DNA of 64,000 nucleotides from Gemmatimonadota bacterium. Its GTDB lineage: Bacteria > Gemmatimonadota > Gemmatimonadetes > Longimicrobiales > Gaopeijiaceae. The stretch is taken from assembly GCA_028873595.1 (NCBI GenBank), contig JAPPOV010000033.1, positions 233,165-297,164 of the forward strand, in the 5' to 3' direction. Numbering within the stretch: position 1 is the stretch's first letter; every line of letters starts with the position of its first letter. Below, piece by piece: positions 54,329 through 62,380 of the stretch. The notes beneath the pieces were generated by a model. The model searched no databases, was not told the origin of the DNA, and saw nothing but the letters and a program-made list of their open reading frames with translations. Position numbers and translations under genes: made by a program.

Positions 54329-54474
54329 CAGACGGGTGCCTCCGGTGCATCACAGAGGTCGTTCTGATCGCGGCGCATGTGCTCCGCGAACCACGCACGG
54401 CCGCTGTTCGCCTTGAGTTCCTGCAGGAACTTGAACATCGACGTCGTGAAGTACGCCTGAGCCGTCACCTTCAT
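54328..54474 (-). pseudogene. Remnant of a DUF2461-family gene
   Basis: 48 residues from the ATG at 54474. Residues 8-36 (YFTTSMFKFLQELKANSGRA followed by WFAEHMRRDQNDL) match the N-terminal motif F-x-FLxxLxxN-xxR-x-WF of DUF2461 proteins, which are normally about 220 residues. The frame then ends in an unrelated tail (CDAPEAPV) and abuts lactate permease, leaving no room for the remaining 180 residues. GGAGG directly touches the ATG, too close to work well. Reads as a deletion remnant. Confidence 0.55.
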
Positions 54475-54572
54475 CCTCCGTTCAGGTTGGTCCGGGAGAG
54501 GAAGTGACGGGCCGCGACCCGCAGCCACAAGTGCTCCGGCATCGACCAGATCGATCGCAGGAGCGTTAGAGA

Positions 54573-55226
54573 CTACGGGTAGAGGCGCTCTGTACTCCAA
54601 CCGTCCCCGTCGCGAGTGAAGACAAGGCGGTCGTGCAGGCGGTCCGCTTTGCCTTGCCAGAACTCGATGGTCTGCGGTCGGATTCTGTATCCACCCCAGA
54701 ATGGCGGAAGCGGGACGTCCTCACCATCGAACCGACTCTTTGCGTCCCGGACTCGCGTCTCCAGGGCTTCGCGATCAGGGAGTGTCTGGCTCTGTTTCGA
54801 CGCCCAGGCACCCAGTCGACTGCCACGGCCGCGGGTACTGAAGTAGGCGTAGCTCTCCTCTTCGCTGATCCGCTCGACGGATCCGGTCACACGGACCTGC
54901 CGCTCCAGCACGGCCCAGTGAAAGCAGAGCGCTGCCTGCGGGTTGGCATCCAACTCATGGGCCTTCCGGCTGCCGTAATTGGTGAAAAAGACGAAGCCGC
55001 GCTCGTCGACGGACTTGACGAGCACCATACGGACGGAGGGTGTCCCCTCCGTCGTCGTCGTGGCCAAGGCGACCGCTTCGGGCATGAAGAGTCCCGATTC
55101 TTCGGCGGCTTCGAACCAGATCCCGAAGAACTCGATGGGGTCGACGTCCTCCGCGGCCGGGGGAATCCCGACCGTGACGCCTTTACCGAGTGTGAGGACG
55201 GTCTTGATCGACGACTTGATCGACAT
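54573..55226 (-). CDS. pdxH: Pyridoxamine 5'-phosphate oxidase
   Basis: 217 residues, the standard PdxH length. Motifs: PSVRMVLVKSVDERGFVFFTNYGSRKAHEL for FMN and substrate binding, ALCFHWAVLERQVRVTGSVERIS, and the C-terminal FWGGYRIRPQTIEFWQGKADRLHDR...ERLYP signature. It oxidises pyridoxine or pyridoxamine 5'-phosphate to pyridoxal phosphate using FMN and oxygen. It is divergent from the copper operon. A PLP-dependent aminotransferase is found later in the window but not in the same unit. Confidence 0.95.
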   Translation of the reverse strand: MSIKSSIKTVLTLGKGVTVGIPPAAEDVDPIEFFGIWFEAAEESGLFMPEAVALATTTTEGTPSVRMVLVKSVDERGFVFFTNYGSRKAHELDANPQAALCFHWAVLERQVRVTGSVERISEEESYAYFSTRGRGSRLGAWASKQSQTLPDREALETRVRDAKSRFDGEDVPLPPFWGGYRIRPQTIEFWQGKADRLHDRLVFTRDGDGWSTERLYP

Positions 55227-55333
55227 GCGTGGAGGCTGGCGTGCGTGATGAGGGAACCGAGATGTACCCGATCGTAAAGATCCGGTTCACGGTGGGATAG
55301 ATGTTGACGCTTCTTGCACAACGGTTGAGATTG

Positions 55334-55357
55334 TATACCCATCCCCCTGGGGGGGGG
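55334..55357 (+). promoter_or_regulatory. Probable CsoR operator
   Basis: TATACCC-AT-CCCCC-T-GGGGGGGGG lies 15-39 bases before the csoR start. CsoR proteins bind GC-tract pseudo-palindromes flanked by AT-rich ends, and this C5-T-G9 element fits that class. A TTGCAC at 55314-55319 and TATACC at 55334-55339 could be promoter elements, but the spacing is short. Repression relieved by Cu(I) is predicted for the operon. Confidence 0.6.
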
Positions 55358-55372
55358 AAACAAGGCAAGATC

Positions 55373-55651
55373 ATGGCTCAGAAAGACAGCGACGACGTCG
55401 TTCGACGGCTGAAGAGTATCGAGGGACATGTGCGTGGCGTGCAGCGCATGGTCGACGAGGGTGCGTACTGCATTGACATCGTGAATCAGGTCGTCGCGAT
55501 TCAGCGGGCACTCAAGAAGGTGAGCGGCATCATGCTCGACGGTCACCTGCACTCCTGTGTGACCGACGCTGTGCGGGGTCCGGATGCCGAAGCCCGTGAG
55601 CAGGTGCTCGGCGAGCTCATGCAGGTCTTCGAGGCATCTGGAAAGGTCTGA
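55373..55651 (+). CDS. csoR: CsoR-family copper-sensing repressor
   Basis: 92 residues from the ATG at 55373; the frame extends to 55301 through the operator and is not credible. The Cu(I) ligand set of CsoR is exact: Cys33, His58 and Cys62 with the 25- and 4-residue spacing of Mycobacterium CsoR. RRLKSIEGHVRGVQRMVDEG is the family signature helix. All-helical tetramer that leaves DNA on binding Cu(I). The copZ and copA genes follow on the same strand, so the operon is autoregulated through the C/G-tract operator. Confidence 0.93.
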   Translation: MAQKDSDDVVRRLKSIEGHVRGVQRMVDEGAYCIDIVNQVVAIQRALKKVSGIMLDGHLHSCVTDAVRGPDAEAREQVLGELMQVFEASGKV

Positions 55652-55715
55652 TGACCGCGCTGAACGCCGTGGTTGTGTCCACCTCATATGGGCTCTTGAA
55701 CTGGAGGAAACACCG

Positions 55716-55925
55716 ATGAATACGAGAACGGTCGACGTACCCGGCATCAGCTGCGGACACTGCGTCATGACGATCGAGCGTGAGGTGGGTGAGCTCGAAG
55801 GCGTTGACTCCGTGAGGGCTGAACAGGAAAGCAAGCGTGTGACAATCTCCTGGGACCCCGAGGCGACCGATTGGGTCGTAATCGAGGAGACAATGAAGGA
55901 GATCAACTTTCCCCCCACTGGCTGA
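55716..55925 (+). CDS. copZ: Copper chaperone CopZ-like (HMA domain)
   Basis: 69 residues from the ATG at 55716, with GGAGGAAA seven bases upstream. A single heavy-metal-associated ferredoxin-like domain with C13-G-H-C16 in GISCGHC. It carries Cu(I) in the cytoplasm to the CopA pump. The last residues NFPPTG are unusual and short. It lies between csoR and copA, 30 bases before copA, which fixes its role. Confidence 0.92.
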   Translation: MNTRTVDVPGISCGHCVMTIEREVGELEGVDSVRAEQESKRVTISWDPEATDWVVIEETMKEINFPPTG

Positions 55926-55955
55926 GTCGAAGTCCGAAGCAACCAGGGCCCGGCG

Positions 55956-58259
55956 ATGAGTAGCCGACTCGAAGAGCGTGTGATCCCCGTGACGGGGATG
56001 ACGTGCGCGAACTGTGTCGCGGCGGTCGAACGCACTCTGCGAAAGACGCCCGGCGTCGAAGACGCGACGGTCAACTACGCTTCAGAGCGCGCGACCGTGC
56101 GCTTTGATCCCGGTGAGGTCTCGTTCGAAACGATGGCCGAGCGCATCGAGCGCGCGGGGTATGGCGTGGTATGGACCGAGAACGGTGGTGATCTCGACGA
56201 TGCGGAGGCGGTCGCTCGCGCAGAAGAAATCACGAGCCAGGCGCGGAAGTTCTGGACCGGGGTGGCCTTTGCCGGCCCACTGTTCGTGCTCAGCATGGCC
56301 AAGGATTTTGCTCTGCTGGGTACGTGGGCGCACGAGGCGTGGGTAAACTGGGCGATGTTCGCCCTTGCGACCCCGGTCCAGTTCTGGGTTGGGTGGGATT
56401 ACTACATTGGCGCGTGGACGTCCCTTAGGAATCGTGCCGCGAACATGGATGTGCTGGTCGCGCTCGGGTCCAGTGTCGCATATGGGTGGTCCGTGGTCGT
56501 GGCCGTCTCCCTGACGAACCAGGTGGAGACGTTCGGCACCCATGTCTACTTCGAGACTGCGGCTCTGATCATCACGCTGATCAAGCTCGGCAAACTTCTC
56601 GAGGTGAAGGCGAAGGGTGAAACGGGTGCGGCGATACGGGAGCTCATGGAGCTGCGGCCCGCGGTCGCGGTTCGAATCACCTCGTCGGGCGAGGAGGCTG
56701 TCCCCGTCGAAGAGGTCATGATCGACGATGTGCTTCTCGTGCGCCCCGGTGAACGTGTGCCCGTAGACGGCAGTGTGACGAGCGGCGCGTCCGCCGTCGA
56801 TGAGAGCATGCTCACGGGCGAAAGTCTGCCGATCGACAAGGCGGTCGGATCTCGTATCACCGGGGGGACCGTGAACCTCACGGGCGCGTTCCGCATGAAA
56901 GCCGAGCGGGTAGGAGCGGAGACGGCGCTCGCGCAGGTCGTACGCATGGTCCAGGAGGCTCAGGGCTCTAAGGCGCCCATCCAGCGCCTGGCCGATCGTG
57001 TCGCCAGCGTTTTCGTGCCGACTGTGATCGCGATCTCCCTGCTCACGTGCGCGGTCTGGTGGTTTGCGACGGATGCCGGGTTCACCGAGTCGCTTGTGCG
57101 GCTCGTCGCGGTTCTGGTGATTGCGTGCCCCTGCGCCCTCGGCCTGGCGACACCTACTGCGGTGATGGCCGGGACAGGTCGGGCTGCCGGGCGAGGGATC
57201 CTGTTCCGCAGTTCGGAAGCCCTCGAGCGTGCTCGGGATCTCTCCGTGATCGTACTCGACAAGACGGGCACCATCACACGTGGCCAGCCTGCGGTTCGGA
57301 GTGTCTCGGAGAACTCGTCCGGTGCCGGACTCCCTGCGGACGAACTCCTGCAACTGGCGGCCTCTGTGGAGGGGTTGAGCGAGCATCCGATCGCGCGGGC
57401 AGTGGTCGAGGAGGTGGAGGCGCGTGGCCTCCGGCTGTCCGGCGTCGAGGCGTTTGCGACCGAGCCGGGCCAGGGGGTCCGGGGCCGCGTCGCCGGTCGG
57501 GACATCGCGGTAGGGACCTCCTCGTACATGTCGAATCTCGGTATCGAGTCTTCCTCGATCTGGTCGAGTCGAGCAGCCGAGATCGAGAAGTCAGCGCAAA
57601 CACCACTCTGGGTCGGGGTCGACGGTCAGGTTATGGGGCTCATCGGCGTAGCGGACGCCGTAAAGGAGGGGGCTGCCCAGGCAGTGGCAGTCCTGCGAGG
57701 TCGGGGACTGCGCGTGGTCATGCTGACCGGCGACCGGGAATCGGTGGCCCGGGTTATCGCTGATGAGGTGGGCGTGGACGAAGTGCGCGCCGAAGTGCTC
57801 CCGGGAGAGAAAGCAGACGTCGTACGCGCGCTTCAGGATGAGACGGATGGGGCGGTGGCGATGGTCGGGGACGGCATCAACGATGCCCCGGCACTCGCAC
57901 GCGCGGACGTCGGGATCGCCATCGGCACCGGGACGGACGTCGCCATGGAGACCGCGGATGTGGTGCTCATGCGGGGTGACCTTCGAGCCGTGCCCGAGGC
58001 GCTGGCCCTGAGCGCTCGTACCATGCGGACGATCGAGCAGAACCTTTTCTGGGCGTTCTTCTATAACACAGCCTTGATTCCTGTCGCTGCCGGTGCGCTC
58101 TACTCGCTGACGTTTCTCCCCATGATGCTGCGGGCACTGCACCCGATCCTGGCGGCGGTCGCGATGGCCTTTTCGTCGATCAGTGTCGTAGGCAACTCAC
58201 TGCGCCTGAGGCGCGTTCGAATCCCCGAGACAGAAACTCCCGAGACCGTACGCGCGTAG
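55956..58259 (+). CDS. copA: Copper-translocating P1B-type ATPase CopA
   Basis: 767 residues. One N-terminal HMA domain has C17-A-N-C20 in GMTCANC. The membrane copper site is C391-P-C393 in [13 protein letters not shown], the phosphorylated Asp435 is in DKTGTIT, and the actuator TGES and hinge GDGINDAP motifs are present, with HP in [11 protein letters not shown] for nucleotide binding. It exports Cu(I) from the cytoplasm. It follows copZ in the csoR operon and is followed by a tiny ORF with a strong ribosome-binding site. Confidence 0.96.
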   Translation: MSSRLEERVIPVTGMTCANCVAAVERTLRKTPGVEDATVNYASERATVRFDPGEVSFETMAERIERAGYGVVWTENGGDLDDAEAVARAEEITSQARKFWTGVAFAGPLFVLSMAKDFALLGTWAHEAWVNWAMFALATPVQFWVGWDYYIGAWTSLRNRAANMDVLVALGSSVAYGWSVVVAVSLTNQVETFGTHVYFETAALIITLIKLGKLLEVKAKGETGAAIRELMELRPAVAVRITSSGEEAVPVEEVMIDDVLLVRPGERVPVDGSVTSGASAVDESMLTGESLPIDKAVGSRITGGTVNLTGAFRMKAERVGAETALAQVVRMVQEAQGSKAPIQRLADRVASVFVPTVIAISLLTCAVWWFATDAGFTESLVRLVAVLVIACPCALGLATPTAVMAGTGRAAGRGILFRSSEALERARDLSVIVLDKTGTITRGQPAVRSVSENSSGAGLPADELLQLAASVEGLSEHPIARAVVEEVEARGLRLSGVEAFATEPGQGVRGRVAGRDIAVGTSSYMSNLGIESSSIWSSRAAEIEKSAQTPLWVGVDGQVMGLIGVADAVKEGAAQAVAVLRGRGLRVVMLTGDRESVARVIADEVGVDEVRAEVLPGEKADVVRALQDETDGAVAMVGDGINDAPALARADVGIAIGTGTDVAMETADVVLMRGDLRAVPEALALSARTMRTIEQNLFWAFFYNTALIPVAAGALYSLTFLPMMLRALHPILAAVAMAFSSISVVGNSLRLRRVRIPETETPETVRA

Positions 58260-58267
58260 GAGCCCCC

Positions 58268-58330
58268 ATGGTTACGATCGTCCGAAGAATCGTCCGGCTC
58301 GTTCTTAGCTGGATTCTGAGCAGGATCTAG
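58268..58330 (+). CDS. Possible 20-residue cationic amphipathic peptide
   Basis: ATG at 58268 follows the copA stop by eight bases and has AGGAG five bases upstream, a strong site partly overlapping the copA stop. The predicted peptide MVTIVRRIVRLVLSWILSRI is cationic and amphipathic as a helix, with one Trp. No family recognised. It could be a small membrane peptide linked to copper export or a chance ORF. Nothing clear lies in the following 165 bases on either strand. Confidence 0.4.
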   Translation: MVTIVRRIVRLVLSWILSRI

Positions 58331-58495
58331 CTCGACTCGTCCGCTGCCACCTGGGTCAGGGTGTTGCGCAGGCGTTCCGGCAGGACTCGGTAGACGCCTC
58401 GGGCGACGATTTTCGAGCCACGTTCCGCACCTCCGTTAGAGCCTTGGACGTTGGCGCTGCAGAGGCGGGTCACCCAACTCGAGGGATCCCGCACG

Positions 58496-59692
58496 TCAGG
58501 ACGGATTGCTCTTCGTGGAGCGAACACCGAGTGTGAAGGCGGCGCAGGCGAGCAGGACTATCGCCGCGGTGCCGGAGAGAGCCCAGTCCAGTCCGAAGCG
58601 ATCCGCGGCGAGGCCGGTGCCGAGCGCACCTGCCGCATAGCCCGAGTCGCGCCACAGTCGATACACGCCCAGTGCGGAGGCTCTCGAGTGCGTTTCGGCG
58701 TTGTCGGATACAAAGGCGAGAAGGACCGGATAGACCATCCCGGTACCCGTGCCGACGACGAGTGCAGCGGCGATATAGACCGGTAGAGACCCCCCCAGGA
58801 CGAAGAGCGCTACCCCGACGCCCTGGGCAGCCAGCCCGCTGGAGATCAGCCCTGATCTCCCGATCCGGTCCGAGAGAGGTCCGAACAGCAGCTGGCTGCT
58901 TGCCCACACCAGTGGATATGTCCCAACCACGAGCCCGACCTCGGCGACGCCGAGTCCTTCTGCTACCAGAATCAGAGGCAGCAGCCCCCACAGGGCTCCG
59001 TCCTTCAGGTTCGTGGCGAGACCCGCGAGGCTGGCGGAGGAAAGGTGCCGGTTCGACCATGTGCCTTGCGCGAGTGCCTGCCCCATCGACACAGGTGGCC
59101 CGCTGCCCGGTCGGCCGACAGACGGCCGTGTATCGCGCGCCATGAGCGAGAGTCCCAAGCCCATCAGCGCGATCATGGTGCCGAAGGCGAATGGCGCCGG
59201 CCGGAGACCGTACAGGCTGGCGAGTACTCCCGTCACGGTGGCCGTCAGGGCCATCCCGGCGTAGCCGGCGAACTCATTCCATCCGATGACCAGGCCGAAT
59301 GTCCTGGGTGTGGCCAGGTCGACCTTCATCACGACGGTCATCGACCATGTAAGTGCCTGGTTTACGCCCAAAAGGACGTTGGCTGCCAGGATCCACGACC
59401 ACGAAGGCGCCCAGATCAGGATGATGGGAACCGGGATGCCGACGAGCCATCCCACAACAAGGAGGCGCTTACGACCTATGCGCTCCGCGAGCGTACCCGC
59501 AAAGAAGTTCACGCCGGCCTTCGTTACGCCGAACGTCGCGATGAACGCCAGGATGGCGGCCTTCGATGCGATCCCGAAGTCGACCTCGGCCAGCAGTGGG
59601 AGAACAGTACGCTCGATCCCGACCATCCCGCCGACGAAGGCATTGATGACGACGAGGTGGAGAATCCTTCCTCGGTCGAGCTCGTGTCTCAT
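58496..59692 (-). CDS. MFS transporter
   Basis: 398 residues with 12 predicted membrane segments. The family loop between helices 2 and 3 is GTLAERIGRKRLLVVGW and a second copy in the other half is FGPLSDRIGRSGLISSG, the usual major-facilitator repeat. The region VYPVLLAFVSDNAETHSRASALGVYRLWRDSGYAAGALGTGLAADRFG is like that of drug or sugar exporters. The substrate is unknown. A terminator separates it from the aminotransferase gene upstream. Confidence 0.9.
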   Translation of the reverse strand: MRHELDRGRILHLVVINAFVGGMVGIERTVLPLLAEVDFGIASKAAILAFIATFGVTKAGVNFFAGTLAERIGRKRLLVVGWLVGIPVPIILIWAPSWSWILAANVLLGVNQALTWSMTVVMKVDLATPRTFGLVIGWNEFAGYAGMALTATVTGVLASLYGLRPAPFAFGTMIALMGLGLSLMARDTRPSVGRPGSGPPVSMGQALAQGTWSNRHLSSASLAGLATNLKDGALWGLLPLILVAEGLGVAEVGLVVGTYPLVWASSQLLFGPLSDRIGRSGLISSGLAAQGVGVALFVLGGSLPVYIAAALVVGTGTGMVYPVLLAFVSDNAETHSRASALGVYRLWRDSGYAAGALGTGLAADRFGLDWALSGTAAIVLLACAAFTLGVRSTKSNPS

Positions 59693-59734
59693 GCCTTCCT
59701 CTTCGCGCTGACCTGCGGCTCACACAAATACGAA

Positions 59735-59765
59735 GCCCCACCGCCGGTGATCCCGGCGGCGGGGC
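59735..59765 (-). terminator. Probable terminator after the Tat aminotransferase gene
   Basis: GCCCCACCGCCGG (59735-59747) pairs with CCGGCGGCGGGGC (59753-59765) with one mismatch around a five-base loop. Minus-strand continuation is TTCGTATTTG, only moderately T-rich. It lies 25 bases after the stop at 59790. Confidence 0.65.
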
Positions 59766-59789
59766 GATCCGAACGGACCCGCAGTTCGA

Positions 59790-60911
59790 CTAGATCCAGC
59801 CTTTGCGGCGGAAGTCCTTGATCGTCGACGCCCACTGATCCATCTCGTTCGGCAGTCCGAACGAGAGGCGGTTGTGATCCAGCATCGGCGGGAAGTTGCG
59901 ACCGACGAGCAGACCGTTATCGGCCATGCGGTTCCGGTACGTCTCCAGATCCCCGTTGATCTTGTGCATGATGAAGTTCGTGTTTGTCGGCAGATACTCG
60001 AGGCCGAGCTCGTCGAGCGTCGTATGGACGATCGCCTTCGCTTCCTCGTTGACCGCGATCGAACGCTCGACGATGCCTTCGTCTTGCAGCGATGCGATGG
60101 CCGCGGCGCCGGCAAGAACATTCGGGCTGTTCTGCACCGAGTGCTCCTGCAACCGTCCCGTCGTCGTCTCGTGCGTCACCGAATATCCAACTCGCAGACC
60201 AGCCATCCCGAAGATCTTCGAGAAGGTTCTGATCACGACCACATTGGGCTTTTCCTCGATCCACTTGAGGCTGTCCCAGTACCGGTCGTCCGTCACGTAC
60301 TCGAGGTACGCTTCATCCATCAGGAACGTCGTGGTCTCGGGCGCCTCAGCGATCCACGCATCGATGTCCGCCGAGGCGGTAATCGTTCCCGTCGGGTTGT
60401 TCGGGTTGCAGAAGTAGACCACAGAAGGCCGCTTCATCGACAGCTCGTGCATCTGCTGCACATCATGCTGAAGGTCCGCCATGAGCGGCACCGTGTGCAC
60501 TTCGAACGGCATGGTATCCTGATAATCCATGACGTCTTCGAAGGTTGGCGCCGCCGCGATGAGCGGAGTATTCGGTCCCTGGAACGCTTGGGTGCAGATC
60601 TGCAGGATCTCGGTGGAGCCGAAGCCCAGCGTGATGTTCTCGGGCTTCACGCTCAGGTAGTTGGCGAGCGCCGCAATGAGTTCCTGGCGTCGACCTCCGT
60701 ACCGGTTCGACTCGACGATCGCTTCGATGATCGCCTCTCGTGCAGCCGGGGATACGCCGAGCGGATTCTCATTCGAGCTCAGGCGGATGTCGCCGTTGGC
60801 GAGCCGTTTGCCGGGCGTTTGGTCGAGGAGCGCTCCGAGCACGCCTCCGGAAGCGGTGAATCCGGCAAGCCCTGCGGCCATTCCGGAGGTGACGAAACCT
60901 CGACGATCCAT
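59790..60911 (-). CDS. Tat-exported class I/II aminotransferase (HisC-like)
   Basis: 373 residues from the ATG at 60911, with GGAGG five bases upstream. The N-terminus MDRRGFVTSGMAAGLAGF is a twin-arginine signal, so this PLP enzyme is predicted to be periplasmic, which is unusual. The fold is that of histidinol-phosphate aminotransferases: SSNENPLG, NPNNPTG at 169-175, DEAYLEY at 199-205 and the PLP lysine Lys232 in TFSKIFGMAGLR, plus GYSV and FGLPNEM near the end. Substrate unknown; a histidine biosynthesis role is unlikely for an exported protein with no his genes near. A terminator follows. Confidence 0.88.
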   Translation of the reverse strand: MDRRGFVTSGMAAGLAGFTASGGVLGALLDQTPGKRLANGDIRLSSNENPLGVSPAAREAIIEAIVESNRYGGRRQELIAALANYLSVKPENITLGFGSTEILQICTQAFQGPNTPLIAAAPTFEDVMDYQDTMPFEVHTVPLMADLQHDVQQMHELSMKRPSVVYFCNPNNPTGTITASADIDAWIAEAPETTTFLMDEAYLEYVTDDRYWDSLKWIEEKPNVVVIRTFSKIFGMAGLRVGYSVTHETTTGRLQEHSVQNSPNVLAGAAAIASLQDEGIVERSIAVNEEAKAIVHTTLDELGLEYLPTNTNFIMHKINGDLETYRNRMADNGLLVGRNFPPMLDHNRLSFGLPNEMDQWASTIKDFRRKGWI

Positions 60912-60971
60912 GGATCCTCCTGCGTGGGGTATGATGAGCGTCAATCTGCGGACGGGGCGCCAGACACGAAA

Positions 60972-61008
60972 GGGCCGGCGCGGGACCTAGGGATCCCAGC
61001 GCCGGCCC
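60972..61008 (-). terminator. Rho-independent terminator after the symporter gene
   Basis: GGGCCGGCGC (60972-60981) and GCGCCGGCCC (60999-61008) form a perfect 10-bp stem. Minus-strand continuation begins TTTCG. It lies 33 bases after the symporter stop. Confidence 0.75.
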
Positions 61009-61041
61009 CCGTGAGCCTCGTCTTCCTGCGACCGCTTGCGG

Positions 61042-62331
61042 TCAGGTCGCCTCGGTGGCGACCGACTCCATGAGCGTGAGCGGCTCACCCTCGCTACGCG
61101 CGATGACGGCGGAGCAGGTGATGTCGCCCGTCACGTTCACGGACGTGCGGATCATGTCCAGGATCCGATCGACGCCCAGGATCAGAGCGATCCCGGCCTG
61201 CACGTGCTCACCCATCCCAACCGAATTGAGTACGATGATCAGCGTGATGATCCCGGCTGACGGAACCCCTGCGGCACCCACCGACGCCAGCGTGGCCGTC
61301 AGTACAATGACGAGCTGGTCGGCGAGGGCGAGATCCACACCGTAGATCTGGGCGATGAACATGACCGCGACGGCCTGATAGAGCGCGGTTCCGTCCATGT
61401 TGATGGTCGCGCCCAGTGGGAGCACGAACGAGGCGACTTCGTTCGACACGCCGACCTTGTCCTCCGCGGTCTCGATCGTGAGCGGGAGGGTCGCGTTCGA
61501 CGATGAAGTCGAAAAAGCGAGGAGAGGGGCCGCGGCGATGCGTGGGTAGAACTTGGCCGGGCTCAAGCCTGCCAGGAAGCGAACGATCAGTCCGTATGTG
61601 CCGAACGCGTGCAGCATCAGGCCGGCGACCACCACGAGTGTGTACGCGAGCAGACTCTGTAACAGGTCGAATCCGAAGTTCGCGACGACGGATCCGATCA
61701 GGACGAAGACCGCATAGGGTGCGAGCTCCATGATCCAGTTGATCAGAACCATGGACGCGTCGTTGATCCCGTGAAAGAAAGTCAGGACGCTGTCTCTTCG
61801 CTCCGGTGCAATGACCGTCAGTGCCGCTCCAAAGCAAATCGTGAAGAAGATCAGCGGGAGCAGATCCATGTTTGCCGCGGCCTGCACCGGATTTCGGGGG
61901 ATGACGCGCAGGAGCGTGTCTTTCCATCCCGGTGCGTTTTCAGCGATGTCCATCCGGTCGGCGGCGTCACCTCCGTACCGTTCGGTCAACTCGACTCGCG
62001 TTTCTTCAGTTACGCCGGAGCCTGGGGCCAGAACGTTCGCCAGTCCAAGACCAATCGTCACCGCGATTGCGGTGGTGATCATGTAATACCCGAGCGTCTT
62101 CCCGCCGATGCGGCCGAGCTTGGCAAGGTCACCGAGCGAGGCCGTGCCGACGAGCAAACTCGCGACGACCAGCGGGATCACGATCATCGTGATCAGGTTG
62201 ATGAAGGCCGTCCCCAGAATCTCGATTTCGCTGAAGATGTTCTGGAGGATGACGATCTCGCCGAGGTTTGCGACGGCGCCGAATACGGCCCCTGCAACGA
62301 GCCCGATCAGGATCTTTGTGTACAGCTGCAT
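61042..62331 (-). CDS. Dicarboxylate/amino acid:cation symporter (DAACS family)
   Basis: 429 residues with eight helices and two re-entrant loops as in GltP/DctA. Family motifs: STSSNATLPLTIE (first serine-rich loop), MDGTALYQAVAVMFIAQ and NSVGMGEHVQAGIALILGVDRILDMIRTSVNVTGD. It imports glutamate, aspartate or C4-dicarboxylates with protons or sodium. It sits between the cyclophilin gene upstream (49 bases away) and a strong terminator, so the two may be one transcript. Confidence 0.94.
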   Translation of the reverse strand: MQLYTKILIGLVAGAVFGAVANLGEIVILQNIFSEIEILGTAFINLITMIVIPLVVASLLVGTASLGDLAKLGRIGGKTLGYYMITTAIAVTIGLGLANVLAPGSGVTEETRVELTERYGGDAADRMDIAENAPGWKDTLLRVIPRNPVQAAANMDLLPLIFFTICFGAALTVIAPERRDSVLTFFHGINDASMVLINWIMELAPYAVFVLIGSVVANFGFDLLQSLLAYTLVVVAGLMLHAFGTYGLIVRFLAGLSPAKFYPRIAAAPLLAFSTSSSNATLPLTIETAEDKVGVSNEVASFVLPLGATINMDGTALYQAVAVMFIAQIYGVDLALADQLVIVLTATLASVGAAGVPSAGIITLIIVLNSVGMGEHVQAGIALILGVDRILDMIRTSVNVTGDITCSAVIARSEGEPLTLMESVATEAT

Positions 62332-62380
62332 GGACGTCCTTTCGTTCGTGTCCCTCTGAACCGGTGCCGATTCTAGGATG

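Noticed and set aside
54887-56074. A 395-codon minus-strand frame across pdxH, csoR, copZ and the start of copA
   Set aside because: It runs opposite three genes and overlaps pdxH in another frame; low-complexity serine/arginine-rich translation.
58327-58527. A 66-codon minus-strand ORF between the copper operon and the MFS gene
   Set aside because: No family, no clear ribosome-binding site, overlaps the MFS gene by 32 bases; cannot be supported.
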